Assembly (NCBI GenBank): GCA_002070945.1
Contig: MWEG01000101.1
Location: 1-51,825, forward strand
Length of the DNA: 51,825 nucleotides
Source of the DNA: Lentisphaerae bacterium ADurb.Bin082
GTDB lineage: Bacteria; Verrucomicrobiota; Lentisphaeria; Oligosphaerales; Oligosphaeraceae
Direction of reading: 5' to 3'
Of this stretch, positions 26,529 to 35,276 are shown in pieces (position 1 is the stretch's first letter; the number at the start of each line of letters is the position of its first letter). The position numbers and the translations under genes were made by a program. The notes beneath the pieces were generated by a model. The model was not told the DNA's origin, did not search any database, and was given only the letters and a program-made list of their open reading frames with translations.

Positions 26529-26705
26529 GGCGACCTTTGTTCCGGCTGCCCCTTCCGGCGGCGGCGCAGCAGGATGATGTGGTGAGGAAGGCAGGGTGGT
26601 GCAACGCATTGCGAGACAGAGCGGTGGAAGTGACGCGCAACACCGGGGGAAGTGGCCGGAAAAAGACGACACGACCCCCAAAGCCATGTACAAACGGAAG
26701 CTAAT

Positions 26706-26733
26706 AATGTATCTCGTGTTTGACTTTATGCAA
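26706..26733 (-). promoter_or_regulatory. Candidate promoter before rpmJ
   Basis: On the minus strand, TTGCAT (26728-26733) and TACATT (26706-26711) are 16 bp apart in an AT-rich part of the 237-nt gap between infA and rpmJ. It could give the ribosomal genes separate transcription from adk-map-infA. Rest of the gap shows no gene. Confidence 0.4.
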
Positions 26734-26765
26734 ACAGCGAGTTGAAAAAATCTCGCAGGGCCGGT

Positions 26766-26981
26766 TCATCGGCGGCGGTAGGAGATGCGTCCTTTGCTGA
26801 GGTCATAAGGGGACAGTTCGACAGTGACGTGGTCGCCAGGGAGGATGCGGATGAAGTGGAGGCGCATTTTGCCGCTGATGTGGGCGCGGACCTCGTGTCC
26901 ATTTTCTAAAGTGACAAGAAATTCGGTGTTTGGGAGCAGTTCTTTCACCACTCCGTCGATTTTCAGACAGTCTTTGGCCAT
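26766..26981 (-). CDS. infA: Translation initiation factor IF-1
   Basis: 71-residue S1-like OB-fold protein that binds the 30S A site during initiation. Starts [12 protein letters not shown] and contains the [21 protein letters not shown] core. The ATG at 26981 lies inside the 3' end of map (19-nt overlap) with GGAG just upstream; longer in-frame starts are not protein-like. Translational coupling with map is likely. Confidence 0.97.
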   Translation of the reverse strand: MAKDCLKIDGVVKELLPNTEFLVTLENGHEVRAHISGKMRLHFIRILPGDHVTVELSPYDLSKGRISYRRR

Positions 26982-27739
26982 GTCAGGATCTCCGGGTCGT
27001 TTTCCGTTATTAAAATTTGATGTTCGAAGTGTGCCGAAAGGGAACCGTCGGCGGTGCGCACGGTCCAGCCGTCTTTGCGGTCGACGGTGATTCGCCAAGT
27101 GCCTGCGTTGACCATCGGCTCAATGGCGAGGATCATGCCGGGCAGGAGTGCGGGCGATTTGCCTGGAACGCGGTAGTTGGGGACTTCCGGCGGCTCATGC
27201 ATCTGGATGCCGCAGCCGTGCCCGACCATGTCGCGAACCACCTCGAAGCGGGCGGCTTTGACGATGCGTTCGACCGTGGCGCCGATGTCATTGAGGCAGT
27301 TTCCGGGGCGGGCTTTGTCGATGCCGGCTTGGAGAGCGTCAGCGGTCGTCTGCATCAGGTGCGCGGCCAGCTCCCCAGGTTGTCCGCCAGCGCAGACGGT
27401 GCGGGCGTTGTCACCGACATAGCCGCCGATGGTGACGCCGACATCGAGGCTGACCAGGTCGCCGCCCGCGATGATGCGGTCGGGCCGGCCGATGCCATGC
27501 ACGACTTCGTCGTTAAGGGAGACGCAGATGTGCCCGGGGTAGCCGCGATAGCCGAGGAAGGCACTTTTGCCGCCGGTTTCTCGGATGAAGCTTTCGGCGA
27601 GCATGTCAAGGTCAGCGGTGCTCATTCCCGGGGTGACGGCCTCGCACAGCCTGGCGAGGACGGCGGCGGAAGCCTGGGCGGCGATGCGGACGCCCTCGAC
27701 CTCGGCCTGAGAATAGAGATGGATTTTGCCGTTGACCAT
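26963..27739 (-). CDS. map: Methionine aminopeptidase, type I
   Basis: Removes the initiator methionine from nascent proteins. 258 residues, with the family's metal ligands in [19 protein letters not shown] (two Asp), [12 protein letters not shown] (His), LAIEPMV (Glu) and the C-terminal [11 protein letters not shown] (Glu). Sits between adk and infA as in many alpha operons. Confidence 0.97.
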   Translation of the reverse strand: MVNGKIHLYSQAEVEGVRIAAQASAAVLARLCEAVTPGMSTADLDMLAESFIRETGGKSAFLGYRGYPGHICVSLNDEVVHGIGRPDRIIAGGDLVSLDVGVTIGGYVGDNARTVCAGGQPGELAAHLMQTTADALQAGIDKARPGNCLNDIGATVERIVKAARFEVVRDMVGHGCGIQMHEPPEVPNYRVPGKSPALLPGMILAIEPMVNAGTWRITVDRKDGWTVRTADGSLSAHFEHQILITENDPEILTWPKTV

Positions 27740-27787
27740 GATGCTGCTGGGGATATTTGTAATGGAAAGCGACGTGGAGGCTGGTTG

Positions 27788-28447
27788 TCAAGCCAGGGCG
27801 GTTTTCAGAGCCTGGTAGTTTTCGTTGGGGGCGACATCGCGGCTTTGCATGCGCACCAGATGTCCGGAAGCAGTGTAATAGGCGATGAGGGGGGCGGTTT
27901 GCGCATCGTAGACGTGGAGGCGTTCGATAGCCGTGGATTCGCTGTCATCAGACCTTTGGACGAGTTTGCTGCCGCAGCGGTCGCAGACGCCGTCCTTTGC
28001 GGGGCGTTGGGTATTGACGTTGAAGATGGCGCCGCAGGCCTGGTTGGAGCAGACGCGGCGCGAGGTCAGCCGGCTGATGAGCATGTCTCGGTCAGCTTCA
28101 ATGAGCAGTACGGCCGCCAGGCGGTTGTTGGTTTCGGCCAGGATGCGGCTCAGCATGTCTGCCTGGGGAGTGGTGCGGGGGAACCCGTCCAGGAGGCAGC
28201 CCTTAGACTGGATGTCTTTCTGGGCCAGGCGGTTGGACACCATGGCCGCAACCACGTCGTCGGAGATCAGTTCACCTTTGGCGATCAGGTCTTTGACTTG
28301 CTTGCCAATTTCGGATTGCTTAGCCATCTCGTCCCGAAGAAGTTGTCCTGTAGAGACATGGATGACGCCGGTTTCGGCGCAGAACAAGTCTCCGAGGGTT
28401 CCTTTTCCGGCGCCGGGCGGGCCGAGGAAAACGTAGATGTCAGCCAT
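27788..28447 (-). CDS. adk: Adenylate kinase with zinc-type LID
   Basis: Balances AMP, ADP and ATP; 219 residues from ATG 28447 (upstream codons are not family-like). P-loop GPPGAGKGT at residues 9-17 and the DGFPRT signature near residue 84 are intact. The LID carries four cysteines, CSNQACG ... CDRCG, so zinc binding is expected; the first pair is spaced C-x4-C rather than the usual C-x2-C, while the following x16 and x2 spacings are standard. secY, which usually precedes adk, is absent; rpoZ is upstream instead. Confidence 0.97.
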   Translation of the reverse strand: MADIYVFLGPPGAGKGTLGDLFCAETGVIHVSTGQLLRDEMAKQSEIGKQVKDLIAKGELISDDVVAAMVSNRLAQKDIQSKGCLLDGFPRTTPQADMLSRILAETNNRLAAVLLIEADRDMLISRLTSRRVCSNQACGAIFNVNTQRPAKDGVCDRCGSKLVQRSDDSESTAIERLHVYDAQTAPLIAYYTASGHLVRMQSRDVAPNENYQALKTALA

Positions 28448-28497
28448 GACGCACCTGTGTTGTGGTGGTTCGGTGATGGGAGTGGATTGTCGATACA

Positions 28498-28524
28498 GAA
28501 AGACCATCCTGAGGGGGATGGTCT
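28498..28524 (-). terminator. Weak hairpin between rpoZ and adk
   Basis: Minus-strand stem of 9 bp (AGACCATCC/GGATGGTCT) with a 6-nt loop and only a short T-rich tail. It may attenuate rather than stop transcription from rpoZ into adk. Confidence 0.45.
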
Positions 28525-28546
28525 GCAATGAATTCAGGGCTGGCGC

Positions 28547-28774
28547 CTATTCTTTGTCCGAGGAGTCGTTGTCATCACCCTGGGTGATGACCACACGTCC
28601 CTCCGCGACTTCAAGCAGGGCGATGTCAAGGCAGGAGCGTTCATCATTGGGCGGCGAGGGAACGAGACGGCGCCAGCCCTTGGCAAGCTGAGCCGCCCGT
28701 TTGGATACGCCGTTGATGAAAAGACGGACATCGTCAACCTTGGTGCGGGCGCGAGCAAGATATTCTTCGTTCAT
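28547..28774 (-). CDS. rpoZ: RNA polymerase subunit omega
   Basis: 75 residues, small like other omega subunits that chaperone beta-prime folding. MNEEYLARARTKVDDVRLFINGVSKRAAQLAKG resembles PVC and other omega proteins (LIN.VS(R/K)R..QL), and the conserved D(I/L)AL.E(V/I)AEG segment is present. An AGGAG site lies 6 nt before the ATG, and a promoter is seen further up. Located directly ahead of adk. Confidence 0.85.
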   Translation of the reverse strand: MNEEYLARARTKVDDVRLFINGVSKRAAQLAKGWRRLVPSPPNDERSCLDIALLEVAEGRVVITQGDDNDSSDKE

Positions 28775-28819
28775 GCGTGTCTCCTGCGGGAATTTATAAA
28801 TTGAAAAAGTTAAACAATT

Positions 28820-28847
28820 AATATAAAGTATAAGATTGTATTTGCAA
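28820..28847 (-). promoter_or_regulatory. Promoter of rpoZ-adk
   Basis: Minus strand: TTGCAA (28842-28847) and TATATT (28820-28825), 16 bp apart, in the AT-rich 210-nt divergent gap between rpoZ and mnmA. Confidence 0.55.
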
Positions 28848-28922
28848 TGGGCAGAAATGGAAAAAGTTTTGCGGGCTTGGGAAAATTTCTCTCCGGCTCG
28901 CTTCTTGGCGTCAGCGCGGTTT

Positions 28923-28979
28923 TATAGTATATTTTTTTCTTATTGCGGCGGATTTTTCTCGCTGTTTGTGATTAGGAGG
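28923..28979 (+). promoter_or_regulatory. mnmA -10 box and ribosome binding site
   Basis: TATAGT at 28923-28928 is a plausible -10 box without a good -35. A full AGGAGG at 28974-28979 is 5 nt from the ATG at 28985 and only 1 nt from an ATG at 28981, which fixes 28985 as the start. Confidence 0.5.
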
Positions 28980-28984
28980 CATGC

Positions 28985-30025
28985 ATGGCTGCGAAGCTGC
29001 GGATTGGCGTTGGTTTGTCAGGCGGGGTTGACAGTGCGGCAGCGGCGTTGCTGCTTTTGGAGAGCGGGTACGAGGTCATCGGCTTCACGATGCATTTAGT
29101 TGGCGCTGATGCGGTTGCAGACCGGGCTGCTGCCGTGGCTGCGCGTCTGGGCATACCGCACCGGGCGCTGGATGTGCGCGCCGAGTTTGAGGCTCTGGTT
29201 TTGCAGCCCTTTGTCGGCGAATACGCTGCCGGCTTGACGCCTTGTCCGTGTGCGCGCTGCAATCTCGCCATGAAGTTCGGGGTGCTGTGGGAGCGGATGG
29301 AGTCGGCTGGCTGCGACCGCATTGCGACTGGCCATTATGCTCGGCTGGGAGAGCGGGACGGTCGCCTGCTTTTGCGGCGCGGAGCAGACATCGCCAAGGA
29401 CCAGAGTTATTTCTTAGCGCTGCTGCCCCAGACTCAGCTGCAGAAGGCGATGTTTCCTTTGGGCGGTTTATTGAAGGCTGAGGTGCGGGCCAAAGTCCTG
29501 GCGCATGGGCTGGTTTCAGAAAACGAAGGCGAAAGCCAGGATTTGTGCTTTTTGGCGGACGGTCATTTCGCCGACTTTGTCGCTGCGCGTCGCCCGGAAT
29601 TGCGCGTAGGCGGCTGGATTGTCGACTTGGAGGGTCGCCGTTTAGGCCGGCACAGCGGTGCTTTTCAATATACTATTGGCCAGCGCCGTGGCTTAGGGCT
29701 TGGGGGCGGGCCGTGGTTTGTCGTGCGTATCGACCTGGCGCGCCGGGAAGTCGTTGTGGGTCGGGAGGCTGATTTACAGAGCGCGACCGTCAATCTGTCG
29801 GGTGTGAACTGGCAGGCTGCGCCGCCGCCCATCAACGCGGAGCTGGCCGTGACTGCGCAGTTGCGGTACCAGATGCAGGCGCGTCCAGCCATTTTGCGTC
29901 ATCTTGGGGAAGGGCGGGCGCAGCTGGAGTTTTCGGCGCCGGTCTTTGCCGTTGCGCCGGGGCAGCTGGCCGTGGCCTATTGCGGCGACGAGGTCGTTGC
30001 CGGCGGCTGGATTGTCAGGCCGTGA
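28985..30025 (+). CDS. mnmA: tRNA-uridine 2-sulfurtransferase
   Basis: Thiolates U34 of Lys, Glu and Gln tRNAs. 346 residues. PP-loop GLSGGVDSAA near residues 10-19; the nucleophile C92 in CPCARCNLAMKF and the partner C188 in GESQDLCFL are both present, as is the tRNA-contact motif TGHYAR (115-120). The C-terminal beta-barrel is complete. Plus strand, transcribed away from rpoZ. Two additional cysteines (C87, C89) lie next to C92. Confidence 0.97.
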   Translation: MAAKLRIGVGLSGGVDSAAAALLLLESGYEVIGFTMHLVGADAVADRAAAVAARLGIPHRALDVRAEFEALVLQPFVGEYAAGLTPCPCARCNLAMKFGVLWERMESAGCDRIATGHYARLGERDGRLLLRRGADIAKDQSYFLALLPQTQLQKAMFPLGGLLKAEVRAKVLAHGLVSENEGESQDLCFLADGHFADFVAARRPELRVGGWIVDLEGRRLGRHSGAFQYTIGQRRGLGLGGGPWFVVRIDLARREVVVGREADLQSATVNLSGVNWQAAPPPINAELAVTAQLRYQMQARPAILRHLGEGRAQLEFSAPVFAVAPGQLAVAYCGDEVVAGGWIVRP

Positions 30026-30075
30026 ACGGAGTCCACTCACAGCCGCGCTGCTGCTTTGGTGGCTTAGGGCTTTCT

Positions 30076-30306
30076 TCAGAAAAGTTCCCGTTTCTGATCT
30101 CTTAGGCCAGCGTCGCGGTCAATCTCGAAATCCGGAATTGGCGGCATTGCTAAAAACTTTTTCAAAGTCATTTGGGACGTTACCGGAGTAAGAATAAGGC
30201 TGTCGCCCTGCTTGCGTATCGTAACCAGGCTGGTATTGAAATGAAAACGCTTCGGGATTCTCACCGCCTGTGACCGACCTGTCATGAATACTTTCGCTGT
30301 TTCCAT
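30076..30306 (-). CDS. Solitary VapB-type (AbrB-fold) antitoxin
   Basis: 76 residues with an N-terminal swapped-hairpin AbrB DNA-binding fold (AKVFMTGRSQAVRIPKRFHF) and a C-terminal toxin-binding-like region. It normally neutralises a VapC PIN-domain RNase encoded just downstream, but here the 50 nt after the stop lead straight into the 3' end of mnmA on the other strand, so no toxin gene fits. It is either an orphan antitoxin protecting against another VapC or a relic with an autonomous regulatory role. An inverted repeat sits upstream. Confidence 0.85.
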   Translation of the reverse strand: METAKVFMTGRSQAVRIPKRFHFNTSLVTIRKQGDSLILTPVTSQMTLKKFLAMPPIPDFEIDRDAGLRDQKRELF

Positions 30307-30329
30307 GAAACCACCTCAATTTGCTACTA

Positions 30330-30359
30330 TTTGATATCTATCAATAGCCATATATCAAA
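30330..30359 (-). promoter_or_regulatory. Inverted-repeat operator upstream of vapB-like gene
   Basis: TTTGATAT and ATATCAAA (30330-30337, 30352-30359) flank a 14-nt AT-rich spacer, starting 23 nt upstream of the antitoxin start. VapB proteins bind such palindromes to repress their own operon, so this is a likely autoregulatory site overlapping the promoter. Confidence 0.55.
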
Positions 30360-30417
30360 CAGGCAAGACATGCAAGCGAAAGCCGCAGAATTTGTTTCAG
30401 GAGCCCAAAGCTCCCGC

Positions 30418-30446
30418 CTTGGTGTCCTTGGCGTCTTGGTGGTTAA
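30418..30446. repeat. Reverse-oriented ACCAC-type repeat copy
   Basis: Reverse complement reads TTAACCACCAAGACGCC then AAGGACACC, a member of the same family as 13021 and 32164. Lies 28 nt downstream of the pgi stop. Confidence 0.5.
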
Positions 30447-30473
30447 GGAATGGGTTGTGGACGTTATTTCATC

Positions 30474-32105
30474 CTAAGCTTTCCGGCTGCGTTTGCGCAG
30501 TCGGGCGATGATAGCGTTGGTTGAGCTGTCGTGGGAGGTGGCGTCCGTTTTTCCGTTCAGGTCATTGAGGATGGCCTGGGCGAGGATTTTACCGAGTTGC
30601 ACGCCCCACTGGTCAAAGGAGAACACATTCCAGATGACGCCCTGGGTGAAGATCTTGTGTTCGTACATGGCCATCAGCTTGCCGAGTGTGGCTGGGGTGA
30701 GCTGGTCCGCAATGATGGTATTGGTGGGGCGGTTGCCGGCAAAGGTTTTCTGGGCGGCCAGTTCTGGCGTGATGCCTGGTTCAGCGGCGATCACTTCGGC
30801 GGTGGTGCGGCCGAAGGCCAGAGCCTCAGTCTGGGCTACGAAGTTGGCCAGGAGCTTCTGGTGGTGGTCGCCGATCGGGGTGTTGGAGCGGCAGAAGCCG
30901 ATGAAGTCAGCCGGGATGAGCTTGGTGCCCTGGTGCAAGAGCTGGAAGAAGCTGTGCTGGCTGTTAGTGCCCGGTTCGCCCCAGATGATCGGGCCGGTCT
31001 GCCAGGTGACGGGCTGGCCTTGCCGGTCAACGGACTTGCCGTTGCTTTCCATGTCAACTTGCTGCAAGTGGGCGGCAAAGCGGTGCATAGCCTGGTCGTA
31101 GGGCAGAATCGCATGGCTCTGGGCGCCGAAGAAGTTGTTGTACCAAACCCCAAGCAGGGCCAGGATGACGGGCAGGTTGCGCTCAAAGGGCGCAGTTCGG
31201 AAATGCTCGTCCATGGCGTGGAAGCCGGCCAGAAAATCGAAAAAATGCTCTGGGCCGATGGCGACCATGATCGGCAGGCCAATGGCCGAGCACATCGAGT
31301 AGCGGCCGCCTACCCAGTCCCAGAACTCGAACATGTTGCTGGTGTCAATGCCAAAGTCCGCAACCAGCTTGGAGTTGGTGGAGACAGCGACAAAATGGCG
31401 GGCTACCGCGCCTTGATCGCCCAGGGACTTGAGGAGCCAAGCCCGGGCGCTTTCCGCATTGGTCATGGTCTCCTGGGTGGTGAAGGTCTTGGAAGCGATG
31501 ATGAACAGGGTCTCGGCAGCGTCCAGGCCGCGCAGCGTATCAGCGAGATGAAAGCCGTCGACATTAGAGACGAACTCGACTCGGAGGTGGTCAGCGGCGT
31601 ATGCTTTGAGGGCTTCGCAGGCCATTTTCGGTCCCAGGTCAGAGCCGCCGATGCCGATGTTGATGATGTTGCGGATGGGCTTGCCAGTGAAGCCGCGCCA
31701 TTCGCCGGAGCGGACGCGGCGGGCAAAAACAGCCATGCGATCCAGCACGGCGTTGACAGCGGGCATCACGTCCTGGCCCTGGACTAAAATTGGGCGGTTG
31801 GAGCGGTTGCGCAGGGCGATGTGCAGAACAGGCCGACCTTCCGTTGCATTGATTGGCTTGCCGCTGAACATGTCGTCAATCGCCTGGCTCAGACCGGAGC
31901 TGCGTGCGAGTTCGAACAGCAGCGACATGGTCTTTGCGGTGATGCGGTTTTTCGAGTAGTCCAGGAGAATGTCGTCAAGCTCGACGCTGAATGTTGGCCC
32001 TCGGCCTGGGTCGGCTGCGAACAAGTCGCGGAGGTGGACGTTGTTGAGGTCGCGGCAGTGGGCTTGCAGAGCCTGCCAGGAAGCTTGTTGGGTGAGGTCG
32101 GACAT
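30474..32105 (-). CDS. pgi: Glucose-6-phosphate isomerase
   Basis: Interconverts glucose 6-phosphate and fructose 6-phosphate. 543 residues from ATG 32105; upstream codons are in-frame but not protein-like. Has the conserved [22 protein letters not shown], and [14 protein letters not shown] signatures, the [18 protein letters not shown] block, and the lysine-bearing [10 protein letters not shown] end. Class I PGI of usual length. Flanked on both sides by ACCAC-type repeats. Confidence 0.97.
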   Translation of the reverse strand: MSDLTQQASWQALQAHCRDLNNVHLRDLFAADPGRGPTFSVELDDILLDYSKNRITAKTMSLLFELARSSGLSQAIDDMFSGKPINATEGRPVLHIALRNRSNRPILVQGQDVMPAVNAVLDRMAVFARRVRSGEWRGFTGKPIRNIINIGIGGSDLGPKMACEALKAYAADHLRVEFVSNVDGFHLADTLRGLDAAETLFIIASKTFTTQETMTNAESARAWLLKSLGDQGAVARHFVAVSTNSKLVADFGIDTSNMFEFWDWVGGRYSMCSAIGLPIMVAIGPEHFFDFLAGFHAMDEHFRTAPFERNLPVILALLGVWYNNFFGAQSHAILPYDQAMHRFAAHLQQVDMESNGKSVDRQGQPVTWQTGPIIWGEPGTNSQHSFFQLLHQGTKLIPADFIGFCRSNTPIGDHHQKLLANFVAQTEALAFGRTTAEVIAAEPGITPELAAQKTFAGNRPTNTIIADQLTPATLGKLMAMYEHKIFTQGVIWNVFSFDQWGVQLGKILAQAILNDLNGKTDATSHDSSTNAIIARLRKRSRKA

Positions 32106-32163
32106 AGTTGTTTCCAGGCGGCGCTGCGGAGCCGCAGTTGGGGTGGGCTGGCGTCCACAACTT

Positions 32164-32350
32164 AATTTTTTAACCACGAAAAAACACGAAAAACACGAAA
32201 ATTTTGTCTATGGTTGTTTTTTTAACCACTGAATACACAGAATACACGGAAGTTTTGTTTTTAGGGCTGTTGCTTTGTCAGATGAGATTACATGCGGACG
32301 TGCGGTCTGGTCTGTTGGTTGTCTCGACTGCTCAGTCGAGGCAGGGCGGA
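32164..32350. repeat. ACCACGAA/ACACGGA-type periodic repeat element, copy 2
   Basis: TTTTTAACCACGAA at 32167 with ACACGAA words, a second TTAACCACTGAATACAC block at 32222, and the 24-bp string 32195-32218 identical to 13098-13121. The right end has GGTCTGTTGGTT (near 32306) and an 8-bp hairpin CTCGACTG/CAGTCGAG (near 32331-32350). It lies upstream of pgi. Confidence 0.7.
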
Positions 32351-32380
32351 TGGGACGGGGAAGCATTTCAGGCAATCACC

Positions 32381-32414
32381 GTCCACTCTGTCCACTACGT
32401 CCACCACGTCCACG
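32381..32414. repeat. GTCCAC array
   Basis: Four GTCCAC words at 9-10-bp spacing, same family as 19463-19594. The remaining part of the 369-nt gap (to 32474) holds a short GCCGC/GCGGC hairpin without a T tract and no gene. Confidence 0.6.
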
Positions 32415-32474
32415 GCCGCAAAGCGGCTAAAGCCCCCAAAAACGAGATTTTGTGGCCTTATAGTAGCCCAGAAA

Positions 32475-33218
32475 TCAGTTTTTCAGGATTTTGCGCATAC
32501 GATCGAGGATCATGGCGACGCCTTTTTCTCCCAGTTCGCGGCTGGCCTTAGTGGCGCTTTCCAAGTACCATTTTTCATCGGAGAAGTCGTTCATGTCAAC
32601 TTCATTTGGGCACAGTGCCATCATCAGGGAGGTTTCGCCCTCGGCGGCGTGGTCAAAGGGGAATTTGCTGATGATGTCGCTATCCATGAGTGGGTGTGCC
32701 TGGATCCAGTTGAAGGGATTGGCGTCAAGGCTGTCGTGTTCTGTGTAGTAGCTGGCCATGCTATTGTCTCCCCACCAGCCTTCGCCGCGGGTTTTGTCCA
32801 GGAATTCGAAGATCACCTGTTTGGCGGCGAGTCTGAAGGCCAGGTCCGTCGGCATGCCGGAGGAGAAGTTTTCGCTTTGGTGGTGGATAAAGGCATGGAT
32901 ATTTCGGAAGCCGACCCGGAGCAGGCCAAAGAAAAGTTCCCGGGCAAAGGGCAGGAGTGCCTGGGAGTTGACATGGATGGAGCCTCGTCCTTCCGGTGGT
33001 TCGACCGCGAAGCTGGCGGAGCCATAGTAGAAGGGCGGCAGCAGGACCAGGTCCATTTCCTTTTCCAGCAGTTCGGCGCAACGGATGACGGCGAGGGTGT
33101 CCATGCCGACCGGCAGGTGTTCGCCGTGGTATTCCAACACGCCCAGGGGCAGGATAACAGGCCAACGCTTCTCAATCGCTTCCCGGATGTGCTTAGGACG
33201 CATCAGTTCGTAACGCAT
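32475..33218 (-). CDS. Creatininase-family amidohydrolase
   Basis: 247 residues from ATG 33218, supported by GGGAG 7 nt upstream; earlier in-frame ATGs read into the pdhB gene. The metal-site motif is clear: GVLEYHGEHLPVGMD with E29, H31, H34 and D40. The family includes creatininase, MftE and FAPy deformylase; the substrate is not determined. It is 58 nt after pdhB on the same strand and probably the last gene of the CutC-to-creatininase run. Confidence 0.88.
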   Translation of the reverse strand: MRYELMRPKHIREAIEKRWPVILPLGVLEYHGEHLPVGMDTLAVIRCAELLEKEMDLVLLPPFYYGSASFAVEPPEGRGSIHVNSQALLPFARELFFGLLRVGFRNIHAFIHHQSENFSSGMPTDLAFRLAAKQVIFEFLDKTRGEGWWGDNSMASYYTEHDSLDANPFNWIQAHPLMDSDIISKFPFDHAAEGETSLMMALCPNEVDMNDFSDEKWYLESATKASRELGEKGVAMILDRMRKILKN

Positions 33219-33276
33219 AGTGGCAGCTCCCATGTTTTTGGTGATGGTGGTGGTGCGGGCAAACAGCTGCGCCGCG

Positions 33277-34257
33277 TCAATAGGCCAGGTTTTCCTTGAC
33301 TGCGGCGATGATGTCTTCGGGTTGGGGCAGGACAAGCTTTTCCAGGGCGAGGGACGAGGGGATGGGAACGTCTTTGGCAGCGACGCGGACGATCGGCGCA
33401 TCCAAGGAGTCCAGGCAGTGTTCAGCGAACAGGGCGGATAACTCCGCGCCGACGCCCCCGGTCAGGCAGGCTTCTTCGACGATGACGGCGCGGCCAGTCT
33501 TGCGGAGGCTGGCAAAGAGAGTCTCCGTGTCCAGGGGCTGGAGGCTGACTAAGTCAACCACCTCTAAGTTGACGCCGGTTTGCAGAAACGCATTTTTGAC
33601 GGCGACGCAGACCGGGGTCATCGCTGAATAACAGAACAGCGACAAATCAGTTCCCGGGGACACCACCACGGCTCGGTCGAGGGGCAGGGTGAAGTCATCG
33701 TCGGAGGGCACTTCGCCTTTCTGCGGATAAAGGCGTTTGTTTTCGATTACAATGACCGGATTGGGGTCGCGAATGGCGCTTTTCAGGAGTCCTTTAGCCT
33801 GGGCAGCGTTTGAGGGCGCCACGATTTTAAGGCCGGGGATGCCGACTAAGAGATTGCTGAGCATCTGTGAATGGCTGGGGCCATAGCCGCCTTTGGCGCC
33901 GCCTGGTGTGCGCAGCACCATGGGGACCTTGACCTGGCCACCGTACATGTAGTGGAGCTTGCCAGCGCTGTTGAGAAGCTGGTCCAGGGCCAGGGCGATG
34001 AAGTCCATGAACATGATTTCCACGACTGGGCGGACGCCGAGCATGGCTGCGCCGACCGCCAGGCCGGTGAAGCTGTTTTCCGAGATTGGGGTTTCCCAGA
34101 TGCGTTCCGGGCCGTACTTGGCGAACAGCTCCCTGGTCACGCCGAAAGCACCGCCGTAGGGTCCGATGTCTTCGCCGATGAGGACGACGGCCGGGTCGCG
34201 GGCGAGTTCTTCGTCCAGGGCTTCGTTAACGGCTTTGGAGTAGTATAATTCACGCAT
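33277..34257 (-). CDS. pdhB: 2-oxoacid dehydrogenase E1 component, beta subunit
   Basis: 326-residue partner of the alpha subunit, of the pyruvate/acetoin/branched-chain dehydrogenase beta family. Shows GEDIGPYGGAFGVTREL, NSAGKLHYMYGGQVKVPMVLRTPGGAKGGYG and the C-terminal VIVEEACLTGGVGAEL segments. Starts 11 nt after the alpha gene. The E2 and E3 genes are not in this window, so they must be elsewhere or the enzyme works with another acyltransferase. The choice between pyruvate and acetoin as substrate is not settled. Confidence 0.92.
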   Translation of the reverse strand: MRELYYSKAVNEALDEELARDPAVVLIGEDIGPYGGAFGVTRELFAKYGPERIWETPISENSFTGLAVGAAMLGVRPVVEIMFMDFIALALDQLLNSAGKLHYMYGGQVKVPMVLRTPGGAKGGYGPSHSQMLSNLLVGIPGLKIVAPSNAAQAKGLLKSAIRDPNPVIVIENKRLYPQKGEVPSDDDFTLPLDRAVVVSPGTDLSLFCYSAMTPVCVAVKNAFLQTGVNLEVVDLVSLQPLDTETLFASLRKTGRAVIVEEACLTGGVGAELSALFAEHCLDSLDAPIVRVAAKDVPIPSSLALEKLVLPQPEDIIAAVKENLAY

Positions 34258-34268
34258 GGCAGTATGCT

Positions 34269-35213
34269 TCAGGCAAAGACTCCCTGGGTGGCGTCAGCCA
34301 GGCCGCCGGTTGGCGCAGCCAGGGCGGTTTCAGCGGCTTGGGCGACTTCCTGACGTGCGCTGAGGGCGGTTTGGGTGATGGTTTCCTGGTCATAGCCCAG
34401 GGCTGGCAGCTTCTGTTCGAGGACGGCGATGCAGTCGTGCTGTCGCATCTCTTCTTCCTCTTCCCTGGTGCGGTAAACCCTCGGGTCATTTTTGGAATGG
34501 CCGCAGAAGCGGTAGGTCATCAGTTCGAGCAGTTCGGGGCCACCGCCTTGGCGGATGCGGGCGATGGCCTGAGAAGCGGCGTCATAGACGGTTTGGACAT
34601 CGAACCCGTCGTGGGCTGCGCCGGGCATGGCGTAGGCAGCCGCGCGCGGGGCGATGGTGCCGCTGGCGCAGGACTTTGCAGTCGGGTTGCTCATGCCATA
34701 GAGGTTGTTTTCGCAGACGAAGAGTACAGGCAGTTTCCAGAGGGAGGCGATATTGAGGCTTTCATGGAAGGTGCCTTGGTTGCTGGCGCCGTCTCCGAAG
34801 AAGACGATGGCGATGCGGTCTGTTTTCTGGTATTTAAGGGCGAATGCGGCGCCGGTTGCGATCGGGATGCCGCCGCCAGTGATGCCGTTGGTGCCGAGAA
34901 AGCATTTGTCCATGGCGCAGAGGTGCTGGGAGCCGCCGCGGCCGCGGCAGTAGCCGATGATTTTGCCCATCAGTTCGCCCATCACCTTGGCGGTGTCCAG
35001 GCCGCGGGCGAGCAGATGGCCGTGGCCGCGGTGGTTGGAGACCAGCCAGTCGGTGGGGCGCGCCGCGTCAATTACGCCGACAGCACAGGCTTCCTGGCCG
35101 ATGCAGAAATGCGAGGTGCCGCCCAAGACCCCTTTCCCGAACAGGTCGCTGAGGGTTTCTTCAAAGGTGCGGATAAGCACCATGCGCCGGTACATATCAA
35201 GGAAGTCTGGCAT
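34269..35213 (-). CDS. pdhA: 2-oxoacid dehydrogenase E1 component, alpha subunit
   Basis: 314 residues. The thiamine-diphosphate motif is intact: GDG at 140-142 and NN at 169-170, with the FHESLNIASLWKLPVLFVCEN context of pyruvate and acetoin E1-alpha. HRGHGHLLARG and the RGRGGSQH loop are conserved. The phosphorylation loop serines seen in mitochondrial E1 are replaced by TYRFCGHSKNDPRVYR, as in other bacteria. It lies 63 nt after the AAC(3)-family gene. Confidence 0.93.
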   Translation of the reverse strand: MPDFLDMYRRMVLIRTFEETLSDLFGKGVLGGTSHFCIGQEACAVGVIDAARPTDWLVSNHRGHGHLLARGLDTAKVMGELMGKIIGYCRGRGGSQHLCAMDKCFLGTNGITGGGIPIATGAAFALKYQKTDRIAIVFFGDGASNQGTFHESLNIASLWKLPVLFVCENNLYGMSNPTAKSCASGTIAPRAAAYAMPGAAHDGFDVQTVYDAASQAIARIRQGGGPELLELMTYRFCGHSKNDPRVYRTREEEEEMRQHDCIAVLEQKLPALGYDQETITQTALSARQEVAQAAETALAAPTGGLADATQGVFA

Positions 35214-35276
35214 GATTCTGGCTGGGAGATTATCGGGTTGGCGGTCTGGCGATGTTGTCTATCTTTAAATAACGCA

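Noticed and set aside
30026..30075. VapC toxin partner for the VapB-like gene
   Set aside because: Only 50 nt lie between the antitoxin stop and mnmA; no PIN-domain fragment can be read on either strand.
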